A DNA stretch of 64,000 nt from Buttiauxella noackiae ATCC 51607. Lineage in GTDB: Bacteria; Pseudomonadota; Gammaproteobacteria; Enterobacterales; Enterobacteriaceae. Each line of letters starts with the position of its first letter. Within the stretch, counting starts at the first letter, position 1. Shown here in pieces: positions 19,183-28,554 of this stretch. A program made the position numbers and the translations under genes. Under the pieces are notes generated by a model. It was not told the origin of the DNA, made no database searches, and saw only the letters and a list, made by a program, of their open reading frames with translations. Location of the stretch: positions 62,001-126,000 of the forward strand of contig NZ_LXEO01000008.1 of NCBI RefSeq assembly GCF_001654865.1, read 5' to 3'.

Positions 19183-20070
19183 TTAATTTACGTCAACGCT
19201 GGTAATCTGAGCTTCGCGTTTGATTGTGAGAGTTGAACCGATGGAAGCTGCAATAATTGACAGTAATGCCAGCCATTGCACAAGTGTCAGATGCTCACCG
19301 AGGAACAACATACCCGACAAAGCTGCAAGCCCTGGTTCCATGCTCATTAACGTACCAAAGGTGCGTGTAGGTAAACGAGTCAGGGCGATCATTTCCAGCG
19401 AGTAGGGCAATGCTGTTGATAAAATTGCCACACCCAAGCCCAGTGGTATCAATGACCAATGCCAGAGCGCTTCACCTGCCTGCCATGCCCCAATAGGGAC
19501 AAAAATCACTGCAGCAATTAGCGAGCCGAAAGCTACTGTTGCCGGGCCATGGTCGGCTCCCGCTTTTTGGCCAAATAGAATGTAAATTGCCCAACAGCCA
19601 CCCGCACCCAATGCGAAGGCGGCACCGGCTAAATCGACACTCGAAATCGACTGACCCAGCGGCAATAGGAACCACAAACCGAGTACCGCCAGAATGACCC
19701 AGACAAAATCAACGGCACGGCGCGATGCAAACAACGCTACGGCAAGCGGGCCGGTGAACTCCAGGGCGACGGCGATACCCAAGGGAACAGTCTGAATCGA
19801 CAAATAGAACAGGTAGTTCATTCCACCTAAAGCCAGACCGTACATCAGCAAGGGGAAACGTTGCTCTGCTTTAAATCGCAAACGCCATGGTTTGAAAATC
19901 ACAACCAAAATTAGTGTACCCAACGCCAAACGCAGTGCTGTCACCCCTGGAGCACCCACTAACGGGAACAACGATTTCGCAAGTGAAGCGCCACTTTGAA
20001 TTGAGGTCATAGCAATTAAAAGAACGACAATGGGTAACCAAACTGGGGTTTTACGTGGCGATAGCGGCAT
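19183..20070 (-). CDS. rhtA: Threonine/homoserine exporter RhtA
   Basis: A 295-residue inner-membrane exporter of the EamA (DMT) family, with ten predicted helices in two EamA repeats (about residues 15-140 and 155-285). Length equals E. coli RhtA. The start reads MPLSPRKTPVWLPIVVLLIAM. It confers export of threonine and homoserine. It lies between dps and ompX as in E. coli and is divergent from ompX. Confidence 0.94.
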   Translation of the reverse strand: MPLSPRKTPVWLPIVVLLIAMTSIQSGASLAKSLFPLVGAPGVTALRLALGTLILVVIFKPWRLRFKAEQRFPLLMYGLALGGMNYLFYLSIQTVPLGIAVALEFTGPLAVALFASRRAVDFVWVILAVLGLWFLLPLGQSISSVDLAGAAFALGAGGCWAIYILFGQKAGADHGPATVAFGSLIAAVIFVPIGAWQAGEALWHWSLIPLGLGVAILSTALPYSLEMIALTRLPTRTFGTLMSMEPGLAALSGMLFLGEHLTLVQWLALLSIIAASIGSTLTIKREAQITSVDVN

Positions 20071-20439
20071 CCTGCTTCCTGTCAGTCAGTGTCTAATTCG
20101 GTCAAGAAAATAAAAGTAACCCCAGTGTAAATGAATAAGTTATGGCTGGTTGAGAATTCATTGAAAAAAATAATTTGCTGATGCAGTACCATAACGGCCT
20201 GAATGCATAATTTTTGTTCAGATAAGTTTAAGAATTATCTGGATGACGATGTTGTGATTCATGCCAATAATTAGCGCGCTTTTGGTTAAAAGCGCTGCAA
20301 ATTGAAGGGACTACGATGTAATGGAAATGTTCTGTTACAGGAAAGGAATCGTTAGACAACGTAAATGTCGCAGAGTTTCTTACACAATTTTGATATATTA
20401 AAAACTTAGAAGTTACTTGAAGCACATTTGAGGTGGATT
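20071..20439. promoter_or_regulatory. rhtA-ompX divergent region and ompX leader
   Basis: AT-rich gap of 369 bp holding the rhtA promoter (minus) and the ompX promoter and leader (plus). The leader ends TTTGAGGTGGATT before the ompX ATG, giving a clear ribosome-binding site. In E. coli that segment is the target of the sRNA CyaR. I see no ORF of note. Confidence 0.45.
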
Positions 20440-20946
20440 ATGAAAAAAATTGCATGTCTTTCAGCACTGGCTTGTGTTCTGGCTGTTTCCGTTGGTACCG
20501 CATCTGCAGCAACTAGCACCGTAACTGGTGGCTACGCACAGAGCGATATGCAGGGCGTTGCTAACAAAGCTGGCGGTTTTAACCTGAAATACCGTTATGA
20601 AAACGACACCCCACTGGGTTACATCGGTTCTTTCACTTACACCGAGAAAAACCGCAGTGAAGATGGCGTTTATGACAAAGCACAATACTACGGCATCACT
20701 GCTGGTCCTGCTTTCCGCATCAACGACTGGGCAAGCATCTACGGTGTAGTCGGTGTTGGTTACGGTAAAAACCAGGCAACTGATGTTTCAGATAAAGCAT
20801 CTTCTAGCGACTACGGTTTCTCCTACGGCGCAGGTATGCAGTTTAACCCAATGGAAAACGTTGCTCTGGACGTTTCCTACGAGCAGAGCCGCATCCGTAA
20901 CGTTGATGTTGGCACCTGGATCGCAGGCGTGGGTTACCGCTTCTAA
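20440..20946 (+). CDS. ompX: Outer membrane protein OmpX
   Basis: A 168-residue eight-stranded beta-barrel of the OmpX/Ail family. The signal MKKIACLSALACVLAVSVG is cleaved after ASA. Amphipathic strands alternate through the mature part, and the final strand ends GVGYRF with the C-terminal phenylalanine needed for BAM-dependent insertion. The ATG at 20440 follows GAGGTGG; the in-frame start at 20428 is rejected. E. coli OmpX is 171 aa. Confidence 0.97.
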   Translation: MKKIACLSALACVLAVSVGTASAATSTVTGGYAQSDMQGVANKAGGFNLKYRYENDTPLGYIGSFTYTEKNRSEDGVYDKAQYYGITAGPAFRINDWASIYGVVGVGYGKNQATDVSDKASSSDYGFSYGAGMQFNPMENVALDVSYEQSRIRNVDVGTWIAGVGYRF

Positions 20947-20969
20947 TTTCACTTTAACCAGTGAAAATA

Positions 20970-20999
20970 AAAATCCGCCCATAGTGGCGGATTTTTTTT
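20970..20999 (+). terminator. ompX rho-independent terminator
   Basis: Stem AAATCCGCC and GGCGGATTT with loop CATAGT, then an eight-T run. It is 25 bp after the ompX stop. Confidence 0.9.
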
Positions 21000-21061
21000 G
21001 CTTCAATAATGTGGAATGTCGCTAACGCTAATCCCAATTTTGAAGGCTGAACATTGAGTCA

Positions 21062-22648
21062 TCAGCGAGTCTTAGTTTCAAACACATCCGTCTGCAAATG
21101 AGTATAGTCCACCTTCTTAAGCTTAAAGTTGGTGATGTAGACAGGCCCCGCATTCTGCTCAGAAATGAATTTGTACTTCGGCGTTAGCTCTTTGGTTTTT
21201 ATCCCAGTCCATGCCGAGAAGAAATTCAGGAAATCGTTCGCTGAACGCCGCGCCTTTATCTGGCGATGTTCTTTATCATCACTTGATAGCACCATAAATG
21301 GTACCTGGAAGTTTTGCTGGAACTCATCATCATGCGCCAGATATTGCACCTTGGTGCCGCGTTCTTTAATGGCAAGACCGTGATCGGAGAAGTAAACCAT
21401 CGAGAAACTGTCACCACTATTTTGCAGCTGTTGATAGAGCTGTTTTAGCAAGTCATCGGTTTGCGTCATGCTGTAGATATAACAAGAGGTTTCTTTCGAC
21501 TGAATGAAATCTTTATATTTACCTTGAGTGCGGTCGCAAGCCTGGGGATGAGAACCCATCAAATGCAACACAATCAATTGCGGAGTAGTGCGTGGGGTAG
21601 CAAATACTTGTGCCGTCATTTTAAGCAGTGCTTCGTCACGGGTATTTTTATCCGCTTCAAAATCTCCACTCTTCAGGAACTGTACTTCATCAGCGCGCTT
21701 GGCGATGCTGGCAATGGCCGTATCGTATTCACCAATTTGCCCCTGGTTTGAGAACCACCAGGTCTGGAAACCAGCGCGGTTTGCCAGCGTAATAATGTTG
21801 TCCTGATATTGCGGTTTGCCATCAATGACACGGTTAAGCGTCATGCCCAGCGATTTCTGTGTTGAACCACTGGCCGACACATAATCCATGAAGATATTCC
21901 CCTTCACCTGGCTTGCAAACGGCGTGTTATCCCAATGGCCACCAAATGCACCTAATGCATCGCGGCGCGCGCTTTCACCAATGACCACAACATAAGTGTG
22001 ATACTTCGGTTTTACCGCCAGCACATTCCAGGTGTCCTTCATTTGTGAGAAGGCCTGCATGCGGGTTTGTTCGTCAATGACTTCCTGGTTGTTAACCACC
22101 ACATCTTTAACAAAGCGGAACACTGGATAACCAGAGTCTTTGATTTTAAATACACCACCGTAAGCCAGGTTCTGTACTGGCGCGACAAAGAAGCAGACCA
22201 CGCTTATCACCAGACATAAACTGTCGAAATGGCACCATGCTCTTTTTTTCGGCGTAACTTTGCGACGCACGGCGATAACACCGAGCACCAGAATAAATAA
22301 CGACACCAAATAGCTATACCACGGGAAGATAGTCATCAATTCCGTGGATTCTTCAAAGTTGGTCGAATGCAGGGCAAGCAGAGTATTAAAGTTCGGCGAG
22401 CCGTAGGCCTGGCCAAAAGGGAAATACATTGCAGCAATCAGGCTGCAAATCGCCAGCAAACCTTTTTGTAATTTGGGTGCGCTGCGCCACAGCAGCATTA
22501 ATACGCAACTAAATGCCACGGCATAGAGAATGCTAAATTCATAACCGAGTGCGAAGTTAATCAGTAATGACTGCAGGAAATAAAAGCCAGTCCACGGATT
22601 GAGCGCAATTGCGCGGGTCGTCAGGGTATCTTTAACCGTTAAATTCAT
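21062..22648 (-). CDS. opgE: Phosphoethanolamine transferase OpgE
   Basis: A 528-residue inner-membrane enzyme that adds phosphoethanolamine to osmoregulated periplasmic glucans. N-terminal transmembrane helices occupy about residues 15-165. The periplasmic sulfatase-fold domain follows, with the metal-site opening VVIGESARRDALGAFGG near 223, the putative nucleophile region SASGSTQKSLG, and the metal-binding FSDHGL. E. coli OpgE is 527 aa. It is convergent with ompX across its terminator. Confidence 0.95.
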   Translation of the reverse strand: MNLTVKDTLTTRAIALNPWTGFYFLQSLLINFALGYEFSILYAVAFSCVLMLLWRSAPKLQKGLLAICSLIAAMYFPFGQAYGSPNFNTLLALHSTNFEESTELMTIFPWYSYLVSLFILVLGVIAVRRKVTPKKRAWCHFDSLCLVISVVCFFVAPVQNLAYGGVFKIKDSGYPVFRFVKDVVVNNQEVIDEQTRMQAFSQMKDTWNVLAVKPKYHTYVVVIGESARRDALGAFGGHWDNTPFASQVKGNIFMDYVSASGSTQKSLGMTLNRVIDGKPQYQDNIITLANRAGFQTWWFSNQGQIGEYDTAIASIAKRADEVQFLKSGDFEADKNTRDEALLKMTAQVFATPRTTPQLIVLHLMGSHPQACDRTQGKYKDFIQSKETSCYIYSMTQTDDLLKQLYQQLQNSGDSFSMVYFSDHGLAIKERGTKVQYLAHDDEFQQNFQVPFMVLSSDDKEHRQIKARRSANDFLNFFSAWTGIKTKELTPKYKFISEQNAGPVYITNFKLKKVDYTHLQTDVFETKTR

Positions 22649-22967
22649 GTTTATCGAGATCTACTAAACGCCATGCGAAAACCCTGGCGACGAGGGTAAG
22701 AACCTGCCTGACAGACGGAAAAGAAAGGAAACTGGACCGCATCTACGGGCCGCTTCATGTTCAGGGCTGCAAGAAGATAGAGCGGTACGATAAGAAGATC
22801 AACTGATAAGCGAAATGTGTTTTGCGAAGCAGGTAACAAATCCGACAAATGCCAGGGTTAATGCTCGAAAACGCGAGATTTTCATTGATTCTATTTAAAT
22901 GAAGAATTACAAACAGGCGAAAGAAATTATTCAGAGAGACTGAAGGAGAAGAAGGCAGGGCGACTGC
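22649..22967. other. opgE upstream and mntS downstream region
   Basis: A gap of 319 bp. It holds the opgE promoter on the minus strand and the 3' flank of mntS. A short hairpin GGCAG/CTGCC (22954-22968) overlaps the mntS stop and is followed on the minus strand by a pyrimidine-rich tract. I see no further gene. Confidence 0.4.
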
Positions 22968-23096
22968 CTATGACTTCGGTTTTTCGCCCTGCTGTGGTTT
23001 CCCGGAAACCCAATCACACAACATATTGAGCAGCATCAGCCGCACTTGAAACGGGGAATGTGTAAACACGCTCATACACCTCTTAAATTCGTTCAT
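22968..23096 (-). CDS. mntS: Small manganese-chaperone/exporter-inhibitor protein MntS
   Basis: A 42-residue protein, ATG at 23096 and TAG at 22968-22970, preceded by a strong GAGGAGG. It begins MNEFKRCM and contains HSPF, VRLMLL, MLCD and KPQQ. E. coli MntS (the rybA transcript) is also 42 residues, starts MNEFKRCM and shares those blocks. In E. coli it is repressed by MntR with manganese and raises intracellular manganese, probably by hindering the MntP exporter. It is divergent from mntR with an MntR-like palindrome between them. Confidence 0.93.
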   Translation of the reverse strand: MNEFKRCMSVFTHSPFQVRLMLLNMLCDWVSGKPQQGEKPKS

Positions 23097-23159
23097 TTTT
23101 TCCTCCTCTTAACATCTGCTGCCCTTAGATCCTTTAAAGGCTGACTGCATTACATACAG

Positions 23160-23177
23160 ATATAGCATAGGCTATAT
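23160..23177. promoter_or_regulatory. Candidate MntR operator
   Basis: The palindrome ATATAGCATAGGCTATAT (arms ATATAGC and GCTATAT, 4-bp centre) lies 63 bp upstream of the mntS ATG and 110 bp before mntR. It closely resembles the AACATAGC-N4-GCTATGTT pattern of enterobacterial MntR boxes. Confidence 0.7.
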
Positions 23178-23286
23178 TGTATAGCTATTGCTAATTCGTT
23201 AAATTTTTGTGCTTACGTGATGCTGGTTTACAATGGGGCCAAATGTCGTCATTGGACGATGCCGTGCCACTGTTAGAGGAAGCATC

Positions 23287-23757
23287 ATGAGCCGTACTCC
23301 GGGCCAAAAAAACAAACAGAAAGTGATGCCGTTGGTAAATGTTGAAGAGCATGTAGAAGGCTTCAGGCAGGTGCGGGAAGCGCATCGCCGTGAGTTAATT
23401 GATGATTATGTTGAGCTGATTTCTGATTTGATTCGCGAGGTCGGCGAAGTCCGCCAGGTTGATATGGCCGCGCGTCTTGGTGTCTCCCAACCAACAGTTG
23501 CAAAAATGTTAAAAAGGCTGGCCTCGGTTGGGCTTATTGAACAAATTCCGTGGCGCGGTGTGTTTCTGACTCCGGAAGGGGAGAAACTGGCGCAAATGAG
23601 TCGTGAACGTCATCAGATCGTCGAAAACTTTTTCCTCGCACTGGGTATTAGTGCAGAAACTGCAAGGATTGACGCCGAAGGTGTTGAGCACCACGTTAGT
23701 GAAGAGACGCTGGAAGCATTTCGCCTGTTTAGTGAGAAGCGAGGATTCACGCAGTAA
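23287..23757 (+). CDS. mntR: Manganese-dependent transcriptional regulator MntR
   Basis: A 156-residue DtxR/MntR-family metalloregulator. From the ATG at 23287 it reads [12 protein letters not shown] and then [20 protein letters not shown], as in E. coli (155 aa). The winged helix-turn-helix contains [20 protein letters not shown]. Metal-binding residues lie in the helix [10 protein letters not shown] and in [13 protein letters not shown]. It represses mntS and mntH when manganese is high. The stop codon overlaps the ybiR start by one base (TAATG). Confidence 0.96.
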   Translation: MSRTPGQKNKQKVMPLVNVEEHVEGFRQVREAHRRELIDDYVELISDLIREVGEVRQVDMAARLGVSQPTVAKMLKRLASVGLIEQIPWRGVFLTPEGEKLAQMSRERHQIVENFFLALGISAETARIDAEGVEHHVSEETLEAFRLFSEKRGFTQ

Positions 23758-24875
23758 TGTTGCTCAATCTGGTTCGCCCGTTTGCTCGCGATCGTTTTCT
23801 TCATCTATTGCTGCTTGTCGGTCTGGCGTTGAGTTTTGTTGCGCCATTTCAGCCGAAGCGTTGGGTCCATGCTATCGATTGGCACACCATCATTACGCTC
23901 GCAGGTTTAATGATGTTAACCAAAGGCGTGGAACTGAGCGGTTATTTCGATGTGCTGGGCCGTCGCATGGTGAAGCGTTTTGATAACGAACGAACCCTGG
24001 CGATGTTTTTGGTCAGCGCAGCGGCTCTGCTTTCTACGTTTCTGACCAACGATGTCGCGCTGTTTATTATTGTTCCGTTGACCATTACGCTGAAGAAACT
24101 ATGTGCGATACCGATTAGTCGGCTCATCATATTTGAAGCCCTGGCGGTGAATGCCGGGTCGCTGCTCACACCAATTGGAAACCCGCAGAATATTTTGCTG
24201 TGGGGGCGGTCGGGTTTATCGTTTGGCGAATTCACCTGGCAAATGGCTCCGCTGGCGCTGGCGCTAACGGCCAGTTTGCTTGTGTTGTGCTGGTTCTGCT
24301 TCCCCAATAAAAAGCTTATCTATCAGACTCACGATAAACGCCATGAGTGGCAGCCGCGATTAGTGCTGAGCTGCGTGGCACTTTACGTTGTATTTATTGT
24401 TTCATTGGAGTTAAAGCAGGAGGTCTGGGGGCTGGCCCTGGTGGCGGTGGGGTTTTTGTTATTGGCGCACCGGGTGCTGCTGAGTATCGACTGGAGTTTG
24501 CTGCTGGTGTTTATGGTGATGTTTATCGACGTTTACCTGATAACGCAGCTACCGGTGTTACAGCATGCACTGGCGGGGATTAATCAGCTTTCAAACGGCG
24601 GGTTGTTTGCACTGGGCATTGGTTTATCGCAATTCATTAGCAATGTTCCATCGACTATTTTACTGCTCAATTATATTCCAGCCTCGGCGTTGCTCGCTTT
24701 TGCGGTAAACATTGGCGGTTTTGGTCTGCTGCCGGGGTCGCTGGCAAATCTGATAGCTCTGCGCATGGCTAACGATCGACGTATCTGGATACGCTTTCAC
24801 TACTATTCATTGCCGATGCTGTTGTGGGCGGCTGTGGTAGGTTACGGTCTGCTGGTGCTGCTAAAACAACTGTAG
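23757..24875 (+). CDS. ybiR: YbiR, ion-transporter superfamily inner-membrane protein
   Basis: A 372-residue polytopic protein, the same length as E. coli YbiR, with about ten hydrophobic helices. It belongs to the ArsB/NhaD-like permease superfamily. Conserved re-entrant motifs are visible: STFLTNDVALFIIVPLTITL and LLTPIGNPQNILLWG in the first half, and SQFISNVPSTILLLNYI in the second. The substrate is not known. Coupling to mntR hints at a link with metal or anion balance, which is inference only. Confidence 0.88.
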   Translation: MLLNLVRPFARDRFLHLLLLVGLALSFVAPFQPKRWVHAIDWHTIITLAGLMMLTKGVELSGYFDVLGRRMVKRFDNERTLAMFLVSAAALLSTFLTNDVALFIIVPLTITLKKLCAIPISRLIIFEALAVNAGSLLTPIGNPQNILLWGRSGLSFGEFTWQMAPLALALTASLLVLCWFCFPNKKLIYQTHDKRHEWQPRLVLSCVALYVVFIVSLELKQEVWGLALVAVGFLLLAHRVLLSIDWSLLLVFMVMFIDVYLITQLPVLQHALAGINQLSNGGLFALGIGLSQFISNVPSTILLLNYIPASALLAFAVNIGGFGLLPGSLANLIALRMANDRRIWIRFHYYSLPMLLWAAVVGYGLLVLLKQL

Positions 24876-24887
24876 AATGAAAAAGGA

Positions 24888-24907
24888 GAGGGGCTTTACC
24901 GCCCCTC
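24888..24907. terminator. Bidirectional hairpin between ybiR and ybjI
   Basis: Stem GAGGGGC (24888-24894) and GCCCCTC (24901-24907) with loop TTTACC. It lies between the convergent genes ybiR and ybjI. The minus-strand side continues TCCTTTTT, so it best serves ybjI. Confidence 0.7.
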
Positions 24908-24915
24908 GCTTTGTA

Positions 24916-25731
24916 TCACGCGTTAAACGGTGCTTCTTTCTTCAAAACTTTTTCAATCACATCCAGCACACCTTGCTGGTTGCAATGCCCGGCCTGATAA
25001 GACGCGATTTGTTTGATTTTTTCAGGGGCATTTGCCATTGCAAAACCATATTTGGCCTGGCGCAGCATTTCTATATCGTTACCACCATCACCAAAGGTCA
25101 CAACTTCACTGTCATCAATACCCCATTTTTCCTGCAATATCCGCAAACCGTTGGCTTTATGAATGCCAGGAAGAATCAGGTCAATTGAGCCGTGACCGCT
25201 GGTGACCGGGACCATAACACCGTCGAGAATTTCTGACAGGGAAGTCATAGTGTCATCTAACAGGCTGTCTGGCAGATTCAACGCGAACTTGAAGAAAATA
25301 TCGTCCAGATTCGAGAAATTTTCTACCAGCTCCAGGCGGTGATAGTAGCTACGCGCCATAGTGATAAAGGCGTCGTCATAGCTTTTCAGGGTATAGCCGT
25401 TACGCTTGCCACAGGCGATGATATCCACATGTGGCAGTGTCAGCAGGTGATCAATAACCGTGTTGAATTGCTGCTTTGTTAGCTCGCCATTGAAGGTGTC
25501 TTTTTCTTCACTCACTACCCAACCGCCATTATCGGCAACGAACGAGATCTCGTGGGCAATCTCCGGGAAAAATGAAATGAGTTGGAAATATTGGTTACCA
25601 CTGGCGACCACAAAACGAATCCCTTGCTCTTTCATCTGTGCATAAAGTTCTGCAAAGCGTGCACGGTTGTACTCTTTGTTATCGTTAAGGAACGTACCAT
25701 CCATGTCGACGGCAATTAATTTCACACTCAT
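24916..25731 (-). CDS. ybjI: HAD-family sugar-phosphate phosphatase YbjI
   Basis: A 271-residue Cof-type (IIB) HAD hydrolase. Motif I DMDGTF contains the nucleophile D9. Motif II is VVASGNQY, and motif IV is [13 protein letters not shown] with two metal aspartates. The stretch [20 protein letters not shown] and the ybjI-ybjJ-ybjK order make it YbjI rather than its paralogue YbiV. E. coli YbjI acts on FMN and sugar phosphates in vitro. It overlaps ybjJ by 4 nt, so the two are co-transcribed. Confidence 0.92.
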   Translation of the reverse strand: MSVKLIAVDMDGTFLNDNKEYNRARFAELYAQMKEQGIRFVVASGNQYFQLISFFPEIAHEISFVADNGGWVVSEEKDTFNGELTKQQFNTVIDHLLTLPHVDIIACGKRNGYTLKSYDDAFITMARSYYHRLELVENFSNLDDIFFKFALNLPDSLLDDTMTSLSEILDGVMVPVTSGHGSIDLILPGIHKANGLRILQEKWGIDDSEVVTFGDGGNDIEMLRQAKYGFAMANAPEKIKQIASYQAGHCNQQGVLDVIEKVLKKEAPFNA

Positions 25732-26951
25732 CGAACTCTCCCTTCAAGCGAGTCAGTAACAAGGTCTGTAGGTTTTGCGACGGCTTTCGCGATTAGCGCT
25801 GCGACAACCATCAAACTTAATACCACTAACATGGCAAGGCGCAGGCCGTAATGTTCACCGAGGAAGCCAAGCAGAGGTGGCCCTACCAGGAATGCAATAT
25901 AACCCGATGCAGCAACCACACTTACGCGAGTCGCCGGATCTGGGCCAGTATCGCCTGCGGCCGAAATGGTTAATGGGAAACCGAGCGAGGTGCCCAATCC
26001 CCACAAAATGACAGAAATACCCGCCACAAAGGCGTTATCAACAAAGATGATTAGACCAATACCCAAAATGCCCATCAACGCGCAGGCACGCACTACCGTG
26101 ACGCGACTATAACGGTCAATAAACCAGCCGCCTGTAAAGCGCCCAACTGTCATGCCCAGAGTAAAGCCGACATATATCATCGAGCCAGATGTTGGGTTAA
26201 AACCATGGCCATCAACCATCAAAAGCGGCAGCCAGTCATTCGCGGAGCCTTCGGCAAACGCCATCGCCAGCACAATAGTGCCGATTAATATCAACTGGAG
26301 ATCTTTATAAAAGGGTGGGTGAGGCTCGTGTGGGTTTTCTGCATCTGCCCCTTTGTCGCTCTTACCTACTCCATGCGGAATGGCAGTAATAGCAATAACA
26401 ATTGGTGTAATGACGAGGAGGCCAATCACTAATAAGTGCCCATAAGCGCTGAAATTGAAGGCGGTTAAACTCATACCGATACCCGCACCTACAAGGGTGC
26501 CGAGGCTATAGAAACCATGCATCATCGGTAGCACGGTCTTTTTCAGCAACCCTTCAACAATGGCACCTTCGACGTTCATCGCCACTTCCGAAGACCCAAG
26601 CCCGGCACCCAAAATGGCCAGGCCCAGCGCGAATAAAACGGGTGAAGAAAGGAATAGTGCAACGCCCATTACCAACATGCCGGTTACCATTAATGTCATC
26701 CCACTGCGGATGATATTGCGCGTACCAAAACGCTTGACCAGCCAGCCGGAGCATAAAATTCCGCTCATCGAGCCCACCGACAGCCCAAACAGCACAATCC
26801 CCATACCCGCTGTCGAAACACTTAACGTGTCACGAATGGCTGGAGTACGAGTAGCCCAGGAGGCCATAACCAGGCCCGGCAGAAAGAAGAAGGCGAACAG
26901 CGCCCAGGTGCGAAGTTGAGTGGCTTTGCGGTTAGGAATGACGGCTGACAT
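25728..26951 (-). CDS. ybjJ: MFS transporter YbjJ
   Basis: A 407-residue major facilitator protein with about 12 helices. The MFS motif between helices 2 and 3 reads [11 protein letters not shown], and the matching loop in the second half reads [13 protein letters not shown]. The ATG at 26951 gives [20 protein letters not shown]. coli YbjJ is 402 aa. An in-frame start at 26978 would extend into the putative operator. Substrate unknown. It shares a 105-bp divergent region with the TetR-type gene rcdA, which may control it. Confidence 0.87.
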   Translation of the reverse strand: MSAVIPNRKATQLRTWALFAFFFLPGLVMASWATRTPAIRDTLSVSTAGMGIVLFGLSVGSMSGILCSGWLVKRFGTRNIIRSGMTLMVTGMLVMGVALFLSSPVLFALGLAILGAGLGSSEVAMNVEGAIVEGLLKKTVLPMMHGFYSLGTLVGAGIGMSLTAFNFSAYGHLLVIGLLVITPIVIAITAIPHGVGKSDKGADAENPHEPHPPFYKDLQLILIGTIVLAMAFAEGSANDWLPLLMVDGHGFNPTSGSMIYVGFTLGMTVGRFTGGWFIDRYSRVTVVRACALMGILGIGLIIFVDNAFVAGISVILWGLGTSLGFPLTISAAGDTGPDPATRVSVVAASGYIAFLVGPPLLGFLGEHYGLRLAMLVVLSLMVVAALIAKAVAKPTDLVTDSLEGRVR

Positions 26952-26996
26952 GGATATACCGGTTGGCGGTGAATACAAATTACACTAGCAAGTTTG

Positions 26997-27010
26997 TGTA
27001 CATTTGTACA
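26997..27010. promoter_or_regulatory. Candidate operator between ybjJ and rcdA
   Basis: TGTACATTTGTACA consists of two TGTACA palindromes split by TT, in the middle of the ybjJ-rcdA divergent gap. TetR-family regulators often bind such dyads next to their own gene. I infer RcdA as the likely binder. Confidence 0.5.
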
Positions 27011-27056
27011 TATTGCCTGGTAAACTCTTTTAGTCAGTTATAAGTGAGCGAAACAG

Positions 27057-27602
27057 ATGAGCAAAGCCCCAAGGCGCAACGATCCAGACCGGCGAGAGCG
27101 TATTTTGCAAGCCACGCTGGATATGCTGGTAGAACACGGGATTAGCCATATTACCCACCGTAAAATTGCCGATGCGGCGGACGTTTCGTTAGGGTCAATG
27201 ACCTATTATTTCGATGGTATAGAATCGCTACTGAGCGAAGCGTTCACGCAGTTTGCATATCAGATGTCAGACGATTACCGCGCCCGTATGGAAAAAGCGC
27301 GTGATCGTGACGAAGCCTGTGAGGCGATAGTCGAGATGATTTGCGGGGAGAAAATCGCCACATCGTACAATATGCAAGTGATGTATCAGCTTTACGCTTA
27401 CGCCAACCGCAACCCAGCGCTAAAAATCATCATGCAGGACTGGATGTGCCGTAGCCAACAAGTATTGGAAGCCTTCTTTGACCCGATTACCGCGCGCGCG
27501 TTGGATGCTTTTATCGAAGGTATGACGCTACATTATGTGACCGACAGGAATCCGTTAAGTCGTGAAGACCTCAGAAGAATGCTGGCGAAAATTGTAGGCT
27601 AA
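27057..27602 (+). CDS. rcdA: TetR-family regulator RcdA (YbjK)
   Basis: A 181-residue TetR-type DNA-binding protein. The N-terminal helix-turn-helix is in THRKIADAADVSLGSMTYYF (about residues 37-56), followed by a helical ligand and dimerisation domain. E. coli RcdA (178 aa) activates csgD and other stress and biofilm genes. It lies divergent from ybjJ as in E. coli and convergent with the SDR-like gene 18 bp downstream. Confidence 0.93.
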   Translation: MSKAPRRNDPDRRERILQATLDMLVEHGISHITHRKIADAADVSLGSMTYYFDGIESLLSEAFTQFAYQMSDDYRARMEKARDRDEACEAIVEMICGEKIATSYNMQVMYQLYAYANRNPALKIIMQDWMCRSQQVLEAFFDPITARALDAFIEGMTLHYVTDRNPLSREDLRRMLAKIVG

Positions 27603-27620
27603 GGTTTGAATTTAAACCCG

Positions 27621-28418
27621 TTATATCGTTGTTGTACCCGCAGTCATGTTGACCACCGTTGCCGTCATTGCACCTGCATGATCTGACGCCAGAAATGCCA
27701 TAAGTTCGGCTACTTGTGAAAGCGTTGGCAGGCGTTTCAACATGGTGCTTTGCGCCGCACCCCCCACCCACTGCTCCACGGTTAACCCCATTGCTTGCGC
27801 CTTAGAAGCGAACACTTCATTAGTGTAGGAACCGGCCTGAACAGCGCCGACAAGCGCATGTGAACGCACGCAGATAACGCGAATGTTTTTGGGAGCAAGT
27901 TCGCAGGCGAGAGCTTTAACAAATGCTTCAATACCCGCGCAGCCGACAATATGGCCGGAGTGACCCGGAATCGCCATTACGCCTGCAGGAGCGACAACCG
28001 TCAGGATGGTTCCCGCGCGTTCACCGCCCATATATGGAGCGACAGCTTTTGAAATATTGAATTGCGCGGTGAGGAACGGGTCAAATCCCTGCCTGAACTC
28101 TGCCAGGGATAATTCAATAACACTCTTTCCCTGGTCATGCACAAAACCGGTAGTGTTTATCACCACATCAAAGCCACCGGTCTGCTGGGCCAACTGCGCA
28201 GTTCGCTCAATTGTGGACTGTTCATCGAGTACGTCGATATTGAATGTTTCGACGCTTCCTCCCGCTACGCGGATATCATCAGCAACCCGGTCCAGTTTTT
28301 CCTGGTTACGCGCACCAAGAAATATATGCGCACCTTCGCGCGCCATCACATGCGCCACAGCGCCGCCGATGGCACCGCTACCACCGAAGATTACAGCTAC
28401 TTTGTCTTTAAGTAACAT
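27621..28418 (-). CDS. SDR-fold protein lacking the catalytic residues
   Basis: A 265-residue protein of the short-chain dehydrogenase/reductase superfamily. The ATG at 28418 follows GAGGAA. The Rossmann motif FGGSGAIGG (residues 11-19) should bind NAD(P). The usual catalytic YxxxK lines up with H156-IVG-C160 in GHSGHIVGC, and the catalytic serine lines up with A143 in VVAPAG. Typical SDR chemistry is therefore doubtful. It may bind a cofactor, act as a regulator or use other residues. I know of no counterpart between ybjK and rybB in E. coli. Confidence 0.83.
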   Translation of the reverse strand: MLLKDKVAVIFGGSGAIGGAVAHVMAREGAHIFLGARNQEKLDRVADDIRVAGGSVETFNIDVLDEQSTIERTAQLAQQTGGFDVVINTTGFVHDQGKSVIELSLAEFRQGFDPFLTAQFNISKAVAPYMGGERAGTILTVVAPAGVMAIPGHSGHIVGCAGIEAFVKALACELAPKNIRVICVRSHALVGAVQAGSYTNEVFASKAQAMGLTVEQWVGGAAQSTMLKRLPTLSQVAELMAFLASDHAGAMTATVVNMTAGTTTI

Positions 28419-28554
28419 TGGGTATTCCTCTTCACCAAACCGCACTACTCAAAATTATGGACGATGTACAGATATTGGTTCAGGTGATGGCGTGTTGGTT
28501 TTAGGAGGGGTATTTAACTTTCTGATTTAACAGAGAACTCAAATTTCAGGCAAT

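Noticed and set aside
25728-26951. Assignment of the neighbouring HAD gene as ybiV
   Set aside because: The phosphatase matches YbjI better in its middle and C-terminal parts, and the ybjI-ybjJ-ybjK order confirms it.
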